Below, piece by piece: positions 9,964 to 19,685 of a DNA stretch of 50,447 nucleotides. Under the pieces are notes generated by a model. The model did not search any database. It was not told where the DNA came from and saw only the letters and a list, made by a program, of their open reading frames with translations. The stretch is from Ascoidea tarda (nom. inval.) (taxonomy: Eukaryota; Ascomycota; Saccharomycetes; Ascoideales; Ascoideaceae): the NCBI GenBank assembly GCA_030560485.1, contig JAKTTS010000047.1, positions 1 through 50,447 of the forward strand, written 5' to 3'. Within the stretch, counting starts at the first letter, position 1, and every line of letters begins with the position of its first letter. The position numbers and the translations under genes were made by a program.

Positions 9964-12207
9964 TTATTCTTTATCTTTGGAGTGTTTTTTTTGCTCTGCA
10001 GCTATCATCGAAAATACTTTTGCATTTAAATCATGAAGCTCTTGAGTTTTACTGTTAATTTCAGCACTTGTTAGATTAGAAGTGTCCTCTTCATTTTCAT
10101 TTCTAACAATTGAAATAATTTTCTTTAAAGAATCAATCTTGCTCTTCAACTCATTAAAATTATCCTTTAAAAGTTGATTGTCGGAATTCAAAACAACATT
10201 TTTGAAATAGTTTAATGCATGTTCATAATCAGAACAATACAAATCAGATTTTGTTGCCTGCTCAATTTTAATTTTGCGGGATTGATCGATATCCTTAAAT
10301 TTTTCAGCATCTTTAATCATTTTATTAACTTCTTCCTCAGATAAACCAGAAGAACCATCAACCATTATAGAAGCGTCTTTGCCAGTTTGTTTATCTTTCG
10401 CAGATACTTTTAAAATACCATCGACATCAATATCAAACATTACCTCGATTTGTGGAGTACCTTTTGGCGCAACAGGAATATCTGACAATTTGAAATTGCC
10501 AATCAATTTGTTATGTTTGACCAAAGTTCTCTCTCCTTGATAGACTCTAATTTCGACACCTGTTTGGCCATCAACACCGGTGGAAAAAATTTGAGTCTTT
10601 TTTGTTGGAATGGTCGTGTTTCTTGGAATTATTGGGGCAAATATACCACCATAAGATTCAATACCTAAAGATAGTGGAGTTATATCTAACAATAAAACGT
10701 CTTTAATGGCTCCAGATAAAACAGCACCTTGGATAGCAGCTCCAAGAGCGACAGCCTCATCAGGATTAACTGAATGTTTTGGTGGTTTGCCAAAAAACCC
10801 TTCGACAGAATTTTCAACTTGAGGCATTCTAGTCATACCACCAACTAAAATAATTTCGTCCATATCTTCTGGTTCCAAGTCAGCATCTTTCAAAGCTTTT
10901 TTAACTGCTACTAAAGTTTTATCAATCAAAGGCTGAGTTAAATCTGTTAATTTTTTAGAAGTTAAAGGATAATTCAAGTGAATTGAGTCCTTTATAAAAG
11001 GGATGCTAATTTCAACATTTTCTTTTTTATCTAGCTCAATTTTAGCATTTTCTGAAGCTTCTTTGATTCTTTGTACCGATATAGGATCGTTTGAAAGGTC
11101 GAGATTTTTTTCCTTTTTCAAATAAGATAGAACATTATTTAAGATGATATTATCAAAATCTTCTCCACCTAAATGAGTATCGCCGTTAGTTGATCTAACT
11201 TCGATAACACTGCTTTCGATATCTAGAATGGATATATCAAAAGTTCCACCACCGAGATCATAAACAGCAAAATAACCACTTTTTTTTTTATTTAAACCGT
11301 AAGCTAAAGCTGCTGCTGTTGGCTCGTTTATAACTCTTAAAACGTTCAAGCCAGCTAACTTTCCAGCTGTTTTGGTTGCGGTTCTTTGAGAGTCATTGAA
11401 GTAAGCAGGAACAGTTATTACAGCATTTCTAACTGGTTTGTTTAGCTTTGATTCGGCGGTTTGTTTCAATTTACTTAGTATAAAGCTTGCAATTTGGGAA
11501 GGAGAAAAGGATAAATTGTTAAAAGAAGTCTTGACCCATGCATCACCATTTGAATGTTCAACAATCTTAAAAGGCAAGTTATGTAAATCTCTTTGAACCT
11601 CTTTATCTTGAAATTTTCTTCCAATTAATCTTTTAGTGACATGAAAGGTGTTTTCTGAGTTGATAATTGATTGTCTCTTTGCAGGTTCGCCTACTATCAC
11701 ATTATATTTTGAGTTATCTTTGATCTGACTACTAGTACTGTTGCTATTATTATTACCATTATTAGTATCGTTAGTTGGTTGGAGAATTGACACAACCGAT
11801 GGCGTTGTTTTGAAACCCTGATCGTTCTCTATAATTTCTGGTGAAGAATAATTCTTTTCTAAAACAGCAACAGCTGAATTGGTTGTGCCCAAGTCAATTC
11901 CAATTACAGTTGGATGTTGTTCATTTTCGTTTATGATATTATTTTGAACAGGATTGGTATGAAGCAAGTTGATCAGTTTGAAAATTATATCGTTCTTGTT
12001 CAAACCATTAGAAAAACCATTACTGGATGAAAAGTTCAAAAATCTTTTAAAGTGATACAAACTCCTCAACGAATGAACTAGTAGAGGTTTGGAAGGAACA
12101 GATAGTGACCTTGCTATCGACAGAGACAACATTCTTATCAACAATGGATCTTGAAGAGTAGCAATGGAAGAAGTAAGAGGTTTGCAACTGATAAATGACC
12201 ACCCCAT
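9964..12207 (-). CDS. SSQ1: Mitochondrial Hsp70 of the Ssq1 type (iron-sulphur cluster transfer chaperone)
   Basis: 747 aa. A matrix Hsp70 that, with Jac1 and Mge1, releases Fe-S clusters from Isu. Seen: [16 protein letters not shown] (from about 102), [65 protein letters not shown], then the substrate domain with [20 protein letters not shown] and [49 protein letters not shown] and STGVDGQ agree with S. cerevisiae Ssq1 against Ssc1 (both recalled). Asn/Ser residues form an insertion at about 148-168 in the nucleotide-binding domain. The first ATG gives a 100-residue leader; Met26 (12132) begins a more typical presequence ([15 protein letters not shown]), so the used start is uncertain. The C terminus is short and lacks the Asn-rich tail of Ssc1. 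Confidence 0.87.
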   Translation of the reverse strand: MGWSFISCKPLTSSIATLQDPLLIRMLSLSIARSLSVPSKPLLVHSLRSLYHFKRFLNFSSSNGFSNGLNKNDIIFKLINLLHTNPVQNNIINENEQHPTVIGIDLGTTNSAVAVLEKNYSSPEIIENDQGFKTTPSVVSILQPTNDTNNGNNNSNSTSSQIKDNSKYNVIVGEPAKRQSIINSENTFHVTKRLIGRKFQDKEVQRDLHNLPFKIVEHSNGDAWVKTSFNNLSFSPSQIASFILSKLKQTAESKLNKPVRNAVITVPAYFNDSQRTATKTAGKLAGLNVLRVINEPTAAALAYGLNKKKSGYFAVYDLGGGTFDISILDIESSVIEVRSTNGDTHLGGEDFDNIILNNVLSYLKKEKNLDLSNDPISVQRIKEASENAKIELDKKENVEISIPFIKDSIHLNYPLTSKKLTDLTQPLIDKTLVAVKKALKDADLEPEDMDEIILVGGMTRMPQVENSVEGFFGKPPKHSVNPDEAVALGAAIQGAVLSGAIKDVLLLDITPLSLGIESYGGIFAPIIPRNTTIPTKKTQIFSTGVDGQTGVEIRVYQGERTLVKHNKLIGNFKLSDIPVAPKGTPQIEVMFDIDVDGILKVSAKDKQTGKDASIMVDGSSGLSEEEVNKMIKDAEKFKDIDQSRKIKIEQATKSDLYCSDYEHALNYFKNVVLNSDNQLLKDNFNELKSKIDSLKKIISIVRNENEEDTSNLTSAEINSKTQELHDLNAKVFSMIAAEQKKHSKDKE

Positions 12208-12287
12208 ACACAGTAGTTAAGGCCGGCTTGCTGGCTCAAGGCGGATGTTCTATTTGGGCCACATAGGGATTTCGCGCCGAGCTCATG

Positions 12288-12361
12288 CAACGAAAATTTT
12301 CAGCGAAAACTTTCGTTGAAATGCCTGCAAGGTACATGCATTTATGTGCATGAATGCATGT
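12288..12361. promoter_or_regulatory. Two adjacent inverted repeats in the SSQ1 promoter
   Basis: The first has arms CAACGAAA (12288-12295) and TTTCGTTG (12311-12318), 8 bp, with a 15-nt spacer. The second has arms ACATGCA (12334-12340) and TGCATGT (12355-12361), 7 bp, with a 14-nt spacer; two ATGCAT palindromes overlap it. Both lie 80-155 bp upstream of the SSQ1 start. They could be dyad sites for dimeric regulators. I do not recognise the factor. Confidence 0.45.
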
Positions 12362-12437
12362 ATCCAAACGCATTTCTACTTGTTCCAACTCTCTGGTGCG
12401 ATTGAGTCTGTTGTTTGTGTCTGAGGCTTTATCGATA

Positions 12438-14363
12438 TCATATTTGGTAGATTGCAACAATAAAAAGACTGACAAAGATATGAAGGTGGTTGATGAAAAG
12501 TCGTTGGGCTGCGCTTGTCAGTAGTTTGCCTACAAAATTGCACGTAGTGTAGTCTTTATCCTCGTCCCAAAAGTAGCTTAGTTTAATTGTGCTGTTTTTG
12601 CCAGGACATTTGAACCCAAACGATGCTGGACAGTCTCGTGGTAAAGCATAACACATGTTTAAACATGGTAGTATCTCAAAATACTCCTGTGGTTTGACCA
12701 ACTCGTTGATGTGTTCTAATCTCGACTTTCCCACCTCTCTTTTTTTGTATTCTGCTCGAGTTTCAGTCGTGCATCTTGGTATAGTGACTGCACATAGCCA
12801 ATCCTTATAAGATTGTGCACAATCCTTGCATGTCAAAATTGGTGAAAATCTTTCTTCCTTTTTCACTTGACATGGCTCTTGTTGCAAATTTTTCTCAAAA
12901 TTTTCAAATATTGATCTCGCATAATTATCATAAAATTCTGGTAAGGTCATATTGTCGCTATCAATTGTAGATGAATTTCTTACTAGCGGGACATTGAGAT
13001 ATATTGTTGATGCTGGGACTGTATATGCTATATCTGAGCAAAATTCCAAATCATAAATCAATTGACATGAGTTACTCGATTTGGTCTCAAACACAAAATG
13101 ATTAAACACAACTCCACCAAGTGTTCCATTGAAATTCTGCAAGGAATAAACAATGTACTTTGTCGATGCATTTAATCCATCCAAGTAGAATTGTTTTTTA
13201 AATAAACCTCCTCTTCTTGTAAAACTAGTTTGCATATCACTAGTTTTGTACAATGAAGGGTTATTCTTGACTGCACACCAACTTCTATTTAGCCCATTGA
13301 ATTGGTATTCCCCAAAGGAAGAATTGTCACTGTATTTATAAACATAGATATCATAATCTGATGCTGATTCTAATGATGTTGTTATTGCCAGGAAGTCACT
13401 ACTATTTGTAAGATTTGTAACTTCTGATAAATTCCCAGTTGAAAATAATGTTGATGTGTCATCTGTGTCCACTAATGAAATCCAGTTTCTATCATCCCAT
13501 TGGTAAATTAAATTGGATTGTGATGCACCAATCTGGTACGACCACACTTCATTTTCATCAATGTGATCAATATCTGGCGCCTTAACTAAAATATAAAGTG
13601 TAATATACGTTTCAGTTAGATTGTTTGGCATTTCATGAGTCGCTAGATCCTGCATATATCCATATTCAAATGATTTTTTTGAATATTCACTTTTTGAAAG
13701 ACTTGATATATTTGCAAACAAGTTCACATTAAAACTATAATAAACTTCCAATGCTGTAGATGAGTCGTCGATATCTTCATTTTTAAACCCTGACGGTAAA
13801 GAACAAATATTTCCAGATAAAAAGATCAAAACATGATAATATGATGATAATCCTGTGGATTTGGTATTAACATTAAACTGGTAATACTTTGTTTGATTTT
13901 TGGCGATATTATCACTGATAGGCTCCCAATCAGAGATTGTATCTGCATCATCTCGGTCAATTCCTGAATCCAATAGAGATTTTTTGACAAGTAAATGAGT
14001 TTTGTTATCACTAATAATTTTACTTTCATCAAAATCATAAGTCTGGAAATCGCCCTGAATATCATCCTGAATATCATTTTCAAAATTATTTCTTTGGCCA
14101 TCGTCAGATGCTGACAATGCCAGTTTTATATTTTGACATGTAATATATTCGTTGAGTCCATAATTGGCTAGTATTTTATTGCAATCCAATAATACACATT
14201 TATTATTAATAGAACCTAAATCCACTGAGTAACTTGTATAACAATATTGCCAAAGCTCATTTTCGATAGCATTATAGGAGTAGCTTGAATAACCAAATTT
14301 AATGAGACAGAATAGAAATACTAGCACGTAATAGTTCACTACTTGGACGATATTAAAACCCAT
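12438..14363 (-). CDS. MID1: Mid1, regulatory subunit of the Cch1-Mid1 stretch-activated calcium channel
   Basis: 641 aa, against 548 in S. cerevisiae. Plasma-membrane or ER glycoprotein needed for high-affinity Ca2+ influx with Cch1. Seen: a hydrophobic N-terminal signal (YYVLVFLFCLIKFGYSS), a long ectodomain with many NxS/T sites (for example NLT, NSS, NRS, NGT), the conserved DGLNASTKYIVYSLQNFNG segment, and the Cys-rich C-terminal domain with CQLIYDLEFCSDIAYTVPA, ILTCKDCAQSYKDWLCAV, IPRC, LPCLNMCYALPRDCPASFGF and CPGKN, followed by a hydrophobic end. The Cys pattern is the diagnostic Mid1 feature. Extra length lies in the N-terminal half and includes an Asp-rich stretch. It starts at the ATG at 14363 and is separated by 230 bp from SSQ1 downstream. 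Confidence 0.93.
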   Translation of the reverse strand: MGFNIVQVVNYYVLVFLFCLIKFGYSSYSYNAIENELWQYCYTSYSVDLGSINNKCVLLDCNKILANYGLNEYITCQNIKLALSASDDGQRNNFENDIQDDIQGDFQTYDFDESKIISDNKTHLLVKKSLLDSGIDRDDADTISDWEPISDNIAKNQTKYYQFNVNTKSTGLSSYYHVLIFLSGNICSLPSGFKNEDIDDSSTALEVYYSFNVNLFANISSLSKSEYSKKSFEYGYMQDLATHEMPNNLTETYITLYILVKAPDIDHIDENEVWSYQIGASQSNLIYQWDDRNWISLVDTDDTSTLFSTGNLSEVTNLTNSSDFLAITTSLESASDYDIYVYKYSDNSSFGEYQFNGLNRSWCAVKNNPSLYKTSDMQTSFTRRGGLFKKQFYLDGLNASTKYIVYSLQNFNGTLGGVVFNHFVFETKSSNSCQLIYDLEFCSDIAYTVPASTIYLNVPLVRNSSTIDSDNMTLPEFYDNYARSIFENFEKNLQQEPCQVKKEERFSPILTCKDCAQSYKDWLCAVTIPRCTTETRAEYKKREVGKSRLEHINELVKPQEYFEILPCLNMCYALPRDCPASFGFKCPGKNSTIKLSYFWDEDKDYTTCNFVGKLLTSAAQRLFINHLHIFVSLFIVAIYQI

Positions 14364-14674
14364 TTATCTATCCTTTACACCAATACCATTAATTAGCTTT
14401 TTATTTATCTATTTTCCCTGGGATGCGACAGATGATGATTTCGCATAGAAAGATTAGTGAATCAAGTTTGAGAAGCCTGGAAATAGGATTTATCCGTTTG
14501 AACTTTAAAACACATGAAAGTGATCAGAGAAAGCTACGGTTGCAGTACAGGTTAAATACAGCTACAAAGAAATGCAAAGATCAATAATTGTTTAGATTTT
14601 GTTTAGATTTTATTTAGATTTTGTAACTATACAATATATGAAGGTTTGGAAAAACATAAAAAGGGACATGGCAG
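14364..14674. other. MID1 promoter and ASN1 3' region
   Basis: 311 bp between two minus-strand genes. Near 14590-14625 a short direct repeat, TTTAGATTTTGTTTAGATTTTATTTAG in essence, sits in the ASN1 3' UTR. No gene is supported. Confidence 0.6.
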
Positions 14675-16405
14675 TTAGTTTTCTTCAATTTCTTTGACAT
14701 GATCTTTATGAGTCTTCTGATATCTACCAGAAGGATCCTCGTTGCAACCCCATTCAGCCTTTGGAACCCATCTCATGACAGTGTCAGCAGCAGCCTTTTG
14801 AGGAAACAAGTCATCGAATAAGCATCTGTACCAGTAGGCTTCCTTTGTGGTTGGGATATCATTGCCCCAGTGAGGTTTTGGATTTTTGAATTCTTCGTCA
14901 GAAACTTTGAGCTCAGAAGTGTCCTTCAAGCAGTCAATCCAGCCGTAACCAACGCCATCTGAGAATTGTTCTTTTTGTCTCCATAAGATTTCTTCAGGCA
15001 AGTAAGGCTTAACGTCGGGCTCATCTGTGGTATCAAAGGCCTTACGTAATATGTATTTTTCAATTCTTTGTTTGTTGATCAATTTTTCTTTTGGATCAAT
15101 GTTGAGAGTCAATTCCAAGAAGCTCTTGTCTAAGAAAGGAACTCTTGCTTCAAGACCCCAAGCCATTGTAGACTTATTAGCTCTAAGACAATCAGCCAAA
15201 TGCAAGTTCTTAACTCTTTTGATACATTCAGTGTGGAATTCTTCTGGAGATGGAGCAGAAGCAAAATAAAGATAACCACCAAATATTTCATCAGAGCCTT
15301 CACCAGATAGAACCATTTTAACACCTTGAGCTTTGATTTTTCTACTTAAAAGATACATTGGAGTTGAAGCTCTGATGGTTGTGACATCATAAGTTTCCAA
15401 GTGGTAAATAACATCAGACAAAGCATCTAGACCTTCTTCGAGAGTGAAATGGTGCTCATGATGAACAGTACCAATATATTTGGCGACTTTTTTAGCAGCA
15501 ATCAAATCTGGAGCTCCAGGCAAGCCAACAGCAAAAGAATGCAATTTAGACCAACCAGTATAACGAAGGTTACCTTCGTCATCAACACCCGCCAAAACTT
15601 CATTAGCATCAATTTCTTCGTCAGTGTTAACTGCGGCAGCAGCCTTAGCAGTTTCTCTTGCAGCAACTGAAGCAATCAAAGAAGAATCTAAACCACCGGA
15701 TAGTAAGACACCAAAAGGAACATCGGCCATCAATCTTTTCCTAACGGCTAGTTCAAGAGTTTGCCTTAATTTTTTATAGTCAATAGGAGTGGAAGGAATT
15801 TTGTCTTGATCCCACCATGTAGGTTTGAAGTACCTTGTTATCTTATCTGTCTTGGAGTCGTAAACATGACCTGGGGGGAAGGCAATTATGTCATCACAAT
15901 CATCAACAAGACATTTCAATTCAGAAGAAAAGAAAACACTTTTGGGGTTTTTGGAAGATCTGCCCATATAAAGAGTGATGACACCAATTGGGTCTCTTGC
16001 AGCTATAATTCTATCGTTTTTGGAATCGTAGAGAGCAAAGGCAAACATACCATCCAAGTAGTTTGGACATTCAATGTCGTATTTTTGGAATAAGGGGATA
16101 ATTGGTTCACAATCACTCAAAGATTTGTATTGGTAATCTGGACATTCAACAGTTCTTAAGTGGATATGGTTGTAAATTTCACCATTGACGGTCAAGGATA
16201 AAGATTTGTCTGGAGAAGTTATTGGTTGAGCACCAGAATCTAAACCAACGATAGCCAAACGTTCATGAGTTAAAATGGAATTGTTTTGTATAATGTTACC
16301 AGACCAATCAGGACCTCTGTGACGAATCAATTTGGACAACTTCAAAGCTTTTGGCTTGAATTCGTTGACGTTGGGATGATTATAACAAGCAAAAATACCA
16401 CACAT
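14675..16405 (-). CDS. ASN1: Asparagine synthetase (glutamine-hydrolysing)
   Basis: 576 aa (572 in S. cerevisiae). Cytosolic; makes Asn from Asp, Gln and ATP. Seen: MCGIFACY with the catalytic Cys2 of the glutaminase domain, [18 protein letters not shown], and the synthetase-domain ATP loop [19 protein letters not shown]; then [58 protein letters not shown] and [11 protein letters not shown] at the end. All catalytic elements look intact. No CTG codon was found in the gene, and codon use is strongly biased, as in a highly expressed gene. A Gcn4-type site lies about 520 bp upstream, consistent with general amino-acid control of this family. S. cerevisiae has two paralogues, ASN1 and ASN2; which one this corresponds to cannot be said. 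Confidence 0.97.
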   Translation of the reverse strand: MCGIFACYNHPNVNEFKPKALKLSKLIRHRGPDWSGNIIQNNSILTHERLAIVGLDSGAQPITSPDKSLSLTVNGEIYNHIHLRTVECPDYQYKSLSDCEPIIPLFQKYDIECPNYLDGMFAFALYDSKNDRIIAARDPIGVITLYMGRSSKNPKSVFFSSELKCLVDDCDDIIAFPPGHVYDSKTDKITRYFKPTWWDQDKIPSTPIDYKKLRQTLELAVRKRLMADVPFGVLLSGGLDSSLIASVAARETAKAAAAVNTDEEIDANEVLAGVDDEGNLRYTGWSKLHSFAVGLPGAPDLIAAKKVAKYIGTVHHEHHFTLEEGLDALSDVIYHLETYDVTTIRASTPMYLLSRKIKAQGVKMVLSGEGSDEIFGGYLYFASAPSPEEFHTECIKRVKNLHLADCLRANKSTMAWGLEARVPFLDKSFLELTLNIDPKEKLINKQRIEKYILRKAFDTTDEPDVKPYLPEEILWRQKEQFSDGVGYGWIDCLKDTSELKVSDEEFKNPKPHWGNDIPTTKEAYWYRCLFDDLFPQKAAADTVMRWVPKAEWGCNEDPSGRYQKTHKDHVKEIEEN

Positions 16406-17095
16406 TGAAAGAAATTAATTATAATATATGGATTAAATGGGATGAATAGAAAGGGGAATCTTTTGTTCTGAGAGATTTAATTTAATGATGTAAGAATATT
16501 AAATTAGGATGAATAGTTGTAAAATATAGAGCAGATCTGAAAAAGATTAATAACCAAAAGGAATAAGCCAAAAAAAAAACTACCAAAAAATACCAGCAAA
16601 TAAAACAAGCAAGAATATGGAATATATATATGGATTGGATTTGATTTGATAGAGAGATATCTCAGAAACTTCGTAAATAGATAGGTTTGATGGAGGCTCT
16701 TTGAGTCATAAACGCAGAAATAGATAACAGCACCAGAGTACTCAGCAGAAACAGACAAACAGAAACACCAGTAAGAGAACAGTAAGAGAATACCTCGATC
16801 CAACAGCTCCAGCAGCAGTGTTCTGGTGGACTCGATGTCCTGTTATCTTTTGAAAAGTTTTCCAGCATATAATCCTGCTCCCGGCTCGGCCAATCATAGC
16901 GCGCGCCCACGGTCCCACCACGATGAGTCACTATCGAAAGCCACCCACGTCGCTGGCGACACGCACAGACCTGCTCTGATTGGTCCAAGAACTAGTTTTT
17001 GTTTTGGGTTTTTATCGGCATCGCATTTCGGTAAATATATGCATGACTATACTGCTATATGCTGCTATATGCTGCTATATACTGCTTCCAGCTGC
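16406..17095. other. ASN1 promoter region (LEU4 3' side)
   Basis: 690 bp. An AT-rich core promoter adjoins ASN1. A GC-rich block at about 16800-16990 carries CCAAT (16890-16894), ATTGG (16979-16983, the same box inverted) and the Gcn4-type site. A short repeat of TATATGCTGC units lies at 17050-17080. Short ORFs on both strands overlap one another and look like chance. Confidence 0.65.
16924..16930. promoter_or_regulatory. Gcn4-type site TGAGTCA upstream of ASN1
   Basis: Exact match to the TGASTCA consensus, about 520 bp upstream of the ASN1 ATG in a GC-rich block. ASN1 is a known Gcn4 target in S. cerevisiae, which supports function. The distance is longer than typical. Confidence 0.55.
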
Positions 17096-18877
17096 TCATT
17101 CGCTCTTCAACAAAACTATCTCACCAATGTCGACCATCGAGTTCAAAACAGAGGTGATGGCCAACATGGGGGCCAATGAAACGTCCTCGTGAATGCCCAC
17201 TCCCCATTTCTTTCGAGACTCGTTGTTTTTGTTCTTAAAGCTTAGTTCAATGAACGCAGCAGCCTTGGATTTCTTCCCAGCGGACAAGGTGTGCTCGTTG
17301 TAATTGAGCACCTCCAAATGCAAATCGAAATACTTGGACACTGCGTCCACAAACGACGAGATGGGTCCATTGCCCTTACCGTTGATGAACACTGATTTGC
17401 CCTGTATTATGAGTTCAGCTTCCAATGATCTCTCTTCCTTGTTTCCTTTGGCAATCGAAAAATCTTCGATGTAAACAGGCTTGCTTTGTTGGTCAACATA
17501 GTACTCTTTATTGAACAAATTCACAATTTCAAAGGCTTTCAACTCTCTGCCGTGGTTGTCGGTTTGATTTTGGACCAATGTCGAGAAGACAATTTGCAAC
17601 TGTCTGGGTAGATCCAATCCCAATTTTTTTAAAATAACCCAGGCGGCTCCACCTTTACCAGACTGAGAATTAACCCTGATCACAGCCTCATAGTCTCGCC
17701 CTATATCTCTTGGGTCCAACGGCAAGTAGGGAATCTTCCACGTTTTATCTCCGGCTTTCCATCTCTTTTCTTGACTGGCAAATCCCTTTTTGATGGCATC
17801 TTGATGGCTGCCGCTGAAGGCACAAACAACCAATTCTCCACCGTAGGGTGCTCTTTCCGGTACTGGTATTTTATTGCATCTCTCAACCACCTGCATTACA
17901 GATTTCAAATCCGAAAAGTCCAAATTTGGATAGATGCCCTGGGTGTACATGTTCAATGCCACTGTTACTATGTCGACATTTCCTGTTCTTTCACCGTTTC
18001 CAAAGATGCATCCTTCCACTCGGTCAGCGCCTGCTAACAATCCCAATTCTGTTGCTGCAACAGCACACCCACGGTCGTTATGGCAGTGCAATGAAACACA
18101 GACCTTTTCACGCTCACTTATATGTGTGCAAAAATATTCAATTTGATCAGCATAAACATTTGGTGTTGACATTTCAACTGTGGCGGGCAAATTGAAAATA
18201 ATGGGGTTCTCAACACTTGGTTCCCACACACTTTTAACTGCTTCGCAAATTTCGACAGCGAATTGCCCTGGGGTATCACTAAATGTTTCGGGAGAAAATT
18301 CCAATGTCCAGTTGGTTCCACTTTGGGTTGGATCATCTTTGGTTAATGATTTGACAAGTTTAATTGCTTCCACTGCCTTTTCTATGGCCACTTGTTGCGA
18401 CATATTGAAAACAACATCCCTGAACAAATCTGATGTTGCTAAATATATGTGGAGAATAGCGTTTTTAGCACCTCTTAATGATTCAACAGTTCTTCTGATC
18501 AAGTGCTCTCTGGATTGGGTTAAAACCTGGATAGTAACATCATCGGGACAGTTTTCAACTGCGTATCTGGTGAAATCAAAATCTGTCTTGGAGGCCGAAG
18601 GAAATGCAACCTCAATTTCCTTAAAGCCCAACAGGAGCAACATCTGAAAGTACTCCTGTTTTTCTTCAATACCCATAGGATCCGGCAATGATTGGTTCCC
18701 GTCACGGAGATCCGTAGACAACCACCGAGGTGGTTGTGTAATGGACTTCTCAGGCCAAGTTCTCTGGGGAAATTTTATGGCTTGAAAGGCTTTATATTTT
18801 ATGGAAGGGTCTTTTAGCATGTTTGAAGGAGCTTGGTGTTGGTGCTTATGACCATTAGTCTGTGAAAAGCAACTCAT
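17096..18877 (-). CDS. LEU4: 2-isopropylmalate synthase (alpha-isopropylmalate synthase)
   Basis: 593 aa. First committed step of leucine synthesis: acetyl-CoA plus 2-ketoisovalerate. Seen: RWLSTDLRDGNQSLPDPM (active-site Arg-Asp), GFKEIEVAFPSASKTDFDFT, LHCHNDRGCAVAAT with the metal-binding His residues, GCIFGNGERTGNVD, YGGELVVCAFSGSHQDAIKKG, VNSQSGKGGAAWV, and the C-terminal leucine feedback domain (GKGNGPISSFVDAVSKYF and onward). The nearest ATG of the frame is at 18877 (MSCFSQTNG). The first 19 residues are His/Gln-rich (GHKHQHQ) and do not resemble a mitochondrial presequence. Met20 (MLKDPS) corresponds to the internal start used for the short cytosolic form in S. cerevisiae. The one CTG codon (18632-18634) lies in LLxLGFKEIEV at a position that is polar in the S. 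cerevisiae protein. Confidence 0.96.
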   Translation of the reverse strand: MSCFSQTNGHKHQHQAPSNMLKDPSIKYKAFQAIKFPQRTWPEKSITQPPRWLSTDLRDGNQSLPDPMGIEEKQEYFQMLLLLGFKEIEVAFPSASKTDFDFTRYAVENCPDDVTIQVLTQSREHLIRRTVESLRGAKNAILHIYLATSDLFRDVVFNMSQQVAIEKAVEAIKLVKSLTKDDPTQSGTNWTLEFSPETFSDTPGQFAVEICEAVKSVWEPSVENPIIFNLPATVEMSTPNVYADQIEYFCTHISEREKVCVSLHCHNDRGCAVAATELGLLAGADRVEGCIFGNGERTGNVDIVTVALNMYTQGIYPNLDFSDLKSVMQVVERCNKIPVPERAPYGGELVVCAFSGSHQDAIKKGFASQEKRWKAGDKTWKIPYLPLDPRDIGRDYEAVIRVNSQSGKGGAAWVILKKLGLDLPRQLQIVFSTLVQNQTDNHGRELKAFEIVNLFNKEYYVDQQSKPVYIEDFSIAKGNKEERSLEAELIIQGKSVFINGKGNGPISSFVDAVSKYFDLHLEVLNYNEHTLSAGKKSKAAAFIELSFKNKNNESRKKWGVGIHEDVSLAPMLAITSVLNSMVDIGEIVLLKSE

Positions 18878-19077
18878 TTTCTTCAAGTACGAGGTGAGAA
18901 ATATCGATCTGTAAAATTAGTGATTATCTGTAAAAATGAAAAGCCAAAAAAAAGTAAAATAGTAAGCCAGCGAGGAACAATAGATGCTTTGTTTGATATT
19001 CTGCTGTCAGATAGTAATAATCCTTATATTGAATTGTATTTATACAAATCTGTCTGTTCTACGTTCACACTCTTCCA

Positions 19078-19084
19078 TGAGTCA
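19078..19084. promoter_or_regulatory. Gcn4-type site TGAGTCA (in ATGAGTCAT) upstream of LEU4
   Basis: The 9-bp ATGAGTCAT is the optimal Gcn4 palindrome, about 200 bp upstream of the LEU4 ATG, a typical distance. LEU4 is under general amino-acid control in S. cerevisiae. No Leu3-type CCGG-N2-CCGG site was seen nearby. Confidence 0.7.
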
Positions 19085-19221
19085 TTACATATGGAATTTA
19101 TTGGGTCGAAACATCACAATAAACTCGACTGAAAAAAATTCACTGAAAAACTCGATGAGACAAAAAGCAAAATTCCATTTGCAAAAACATGATTGCTCGC
19201 AAGAGTCACAGTTAGAGTGCT

Positions 19222-19229
19222 AACCCTAA
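19222..19229. promoter_or_regulatory. Tbf1-like motif AACCCTAA upstream of RPL1
   Basis: Exact AACCCTAA (TTAGGGTT on minus), about 460 bp upstream of the RPL1 ATG. A second half-site, TTAGGG, lies at 19529-19534, about 155 bp upstream. In Candida-type yeasts ribosomal-protein promoters commonly use Tbf1, which binds TTAGGG repeats, so the pair fits RPL1 control. It could also serve LEU4. Confidence 0.55.
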
Positions 19230-19528
19230 TGTTGGGGTTCTGCTTCGTTGCAAAACTGGGGACAAATGAGATGCGGCCCAATCAAAGAGGTATTTCCCGA
19301 CACTATCCAGCAATGCTTTCTTGTTCCACGCTTATCCGCAGTTTGTTTATTCAGGTACTCGCCACAGCCGGAGGAAGAAGCAGGCCATAATGCCGGCTTA
19401 CAGCGGAGGGGCCCGTGGCGGTTCAGTTGACACGGGCTCGACTCTCGGATGGGGCTTTTTTGCAGCTCTGTTTTTCTTCTCAAAACCACTTTCAATACAG
19501 AGCCCTCTTGATCTACACATGATCACAA

Positions 19529-19534
19529 TTAGGG
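19529..19534. promoter_or_regulatory. Second Tbf1-like half-site TTAGGG upstream of RPL1
   Basis: AATTAGGGCTCT context at the edge of the GC-rich block, 151 bp before the RPL1 start codon. It is in opposite orientation to the AACCCTAA at 19222. Confidence 0.45.
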
Positions 19535-19685
19535 CTCTATTTGCTTACTTTCTCTGCAAAATATTTCATCAAAACTTTCTTTCCTCTTCTCTAACCTCTT
19601 CATATATCAAGCGTCGAAATACCTACTACACAGGCCCACCAAATCTTTTGGAAGACACTGCTTTTGGTTTATTCAATTCACAAAA

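Larger units (their letters stand above)
18878..19685. other. Divergent LEU4-RPL1 promoter region
   Basis: 808 bp. The LEU4 side (18880-19190) is AT-rich and holds a Gcn4-type palindrome. The RPL1 side has a GC-rich block at about 19230-19460 flanked by two TTAGGG-type motifs. ORFs on both strands overlap here and none resembles a protein family, so I treat them as chance. Confidence 0.7.

Noticed and set aside
12289-12320. Heat-shock element in the SSQ1 promoter
   Set aside because: GAA and TTC units alternate, but at 6-7 bp spacing instead of the 5 bp required.
19193-19500. Several short ORFs on both strands upstream of RPL1
   Set aside because: Mutually overlapping, in the promoter GC block, without recognisable motifs.
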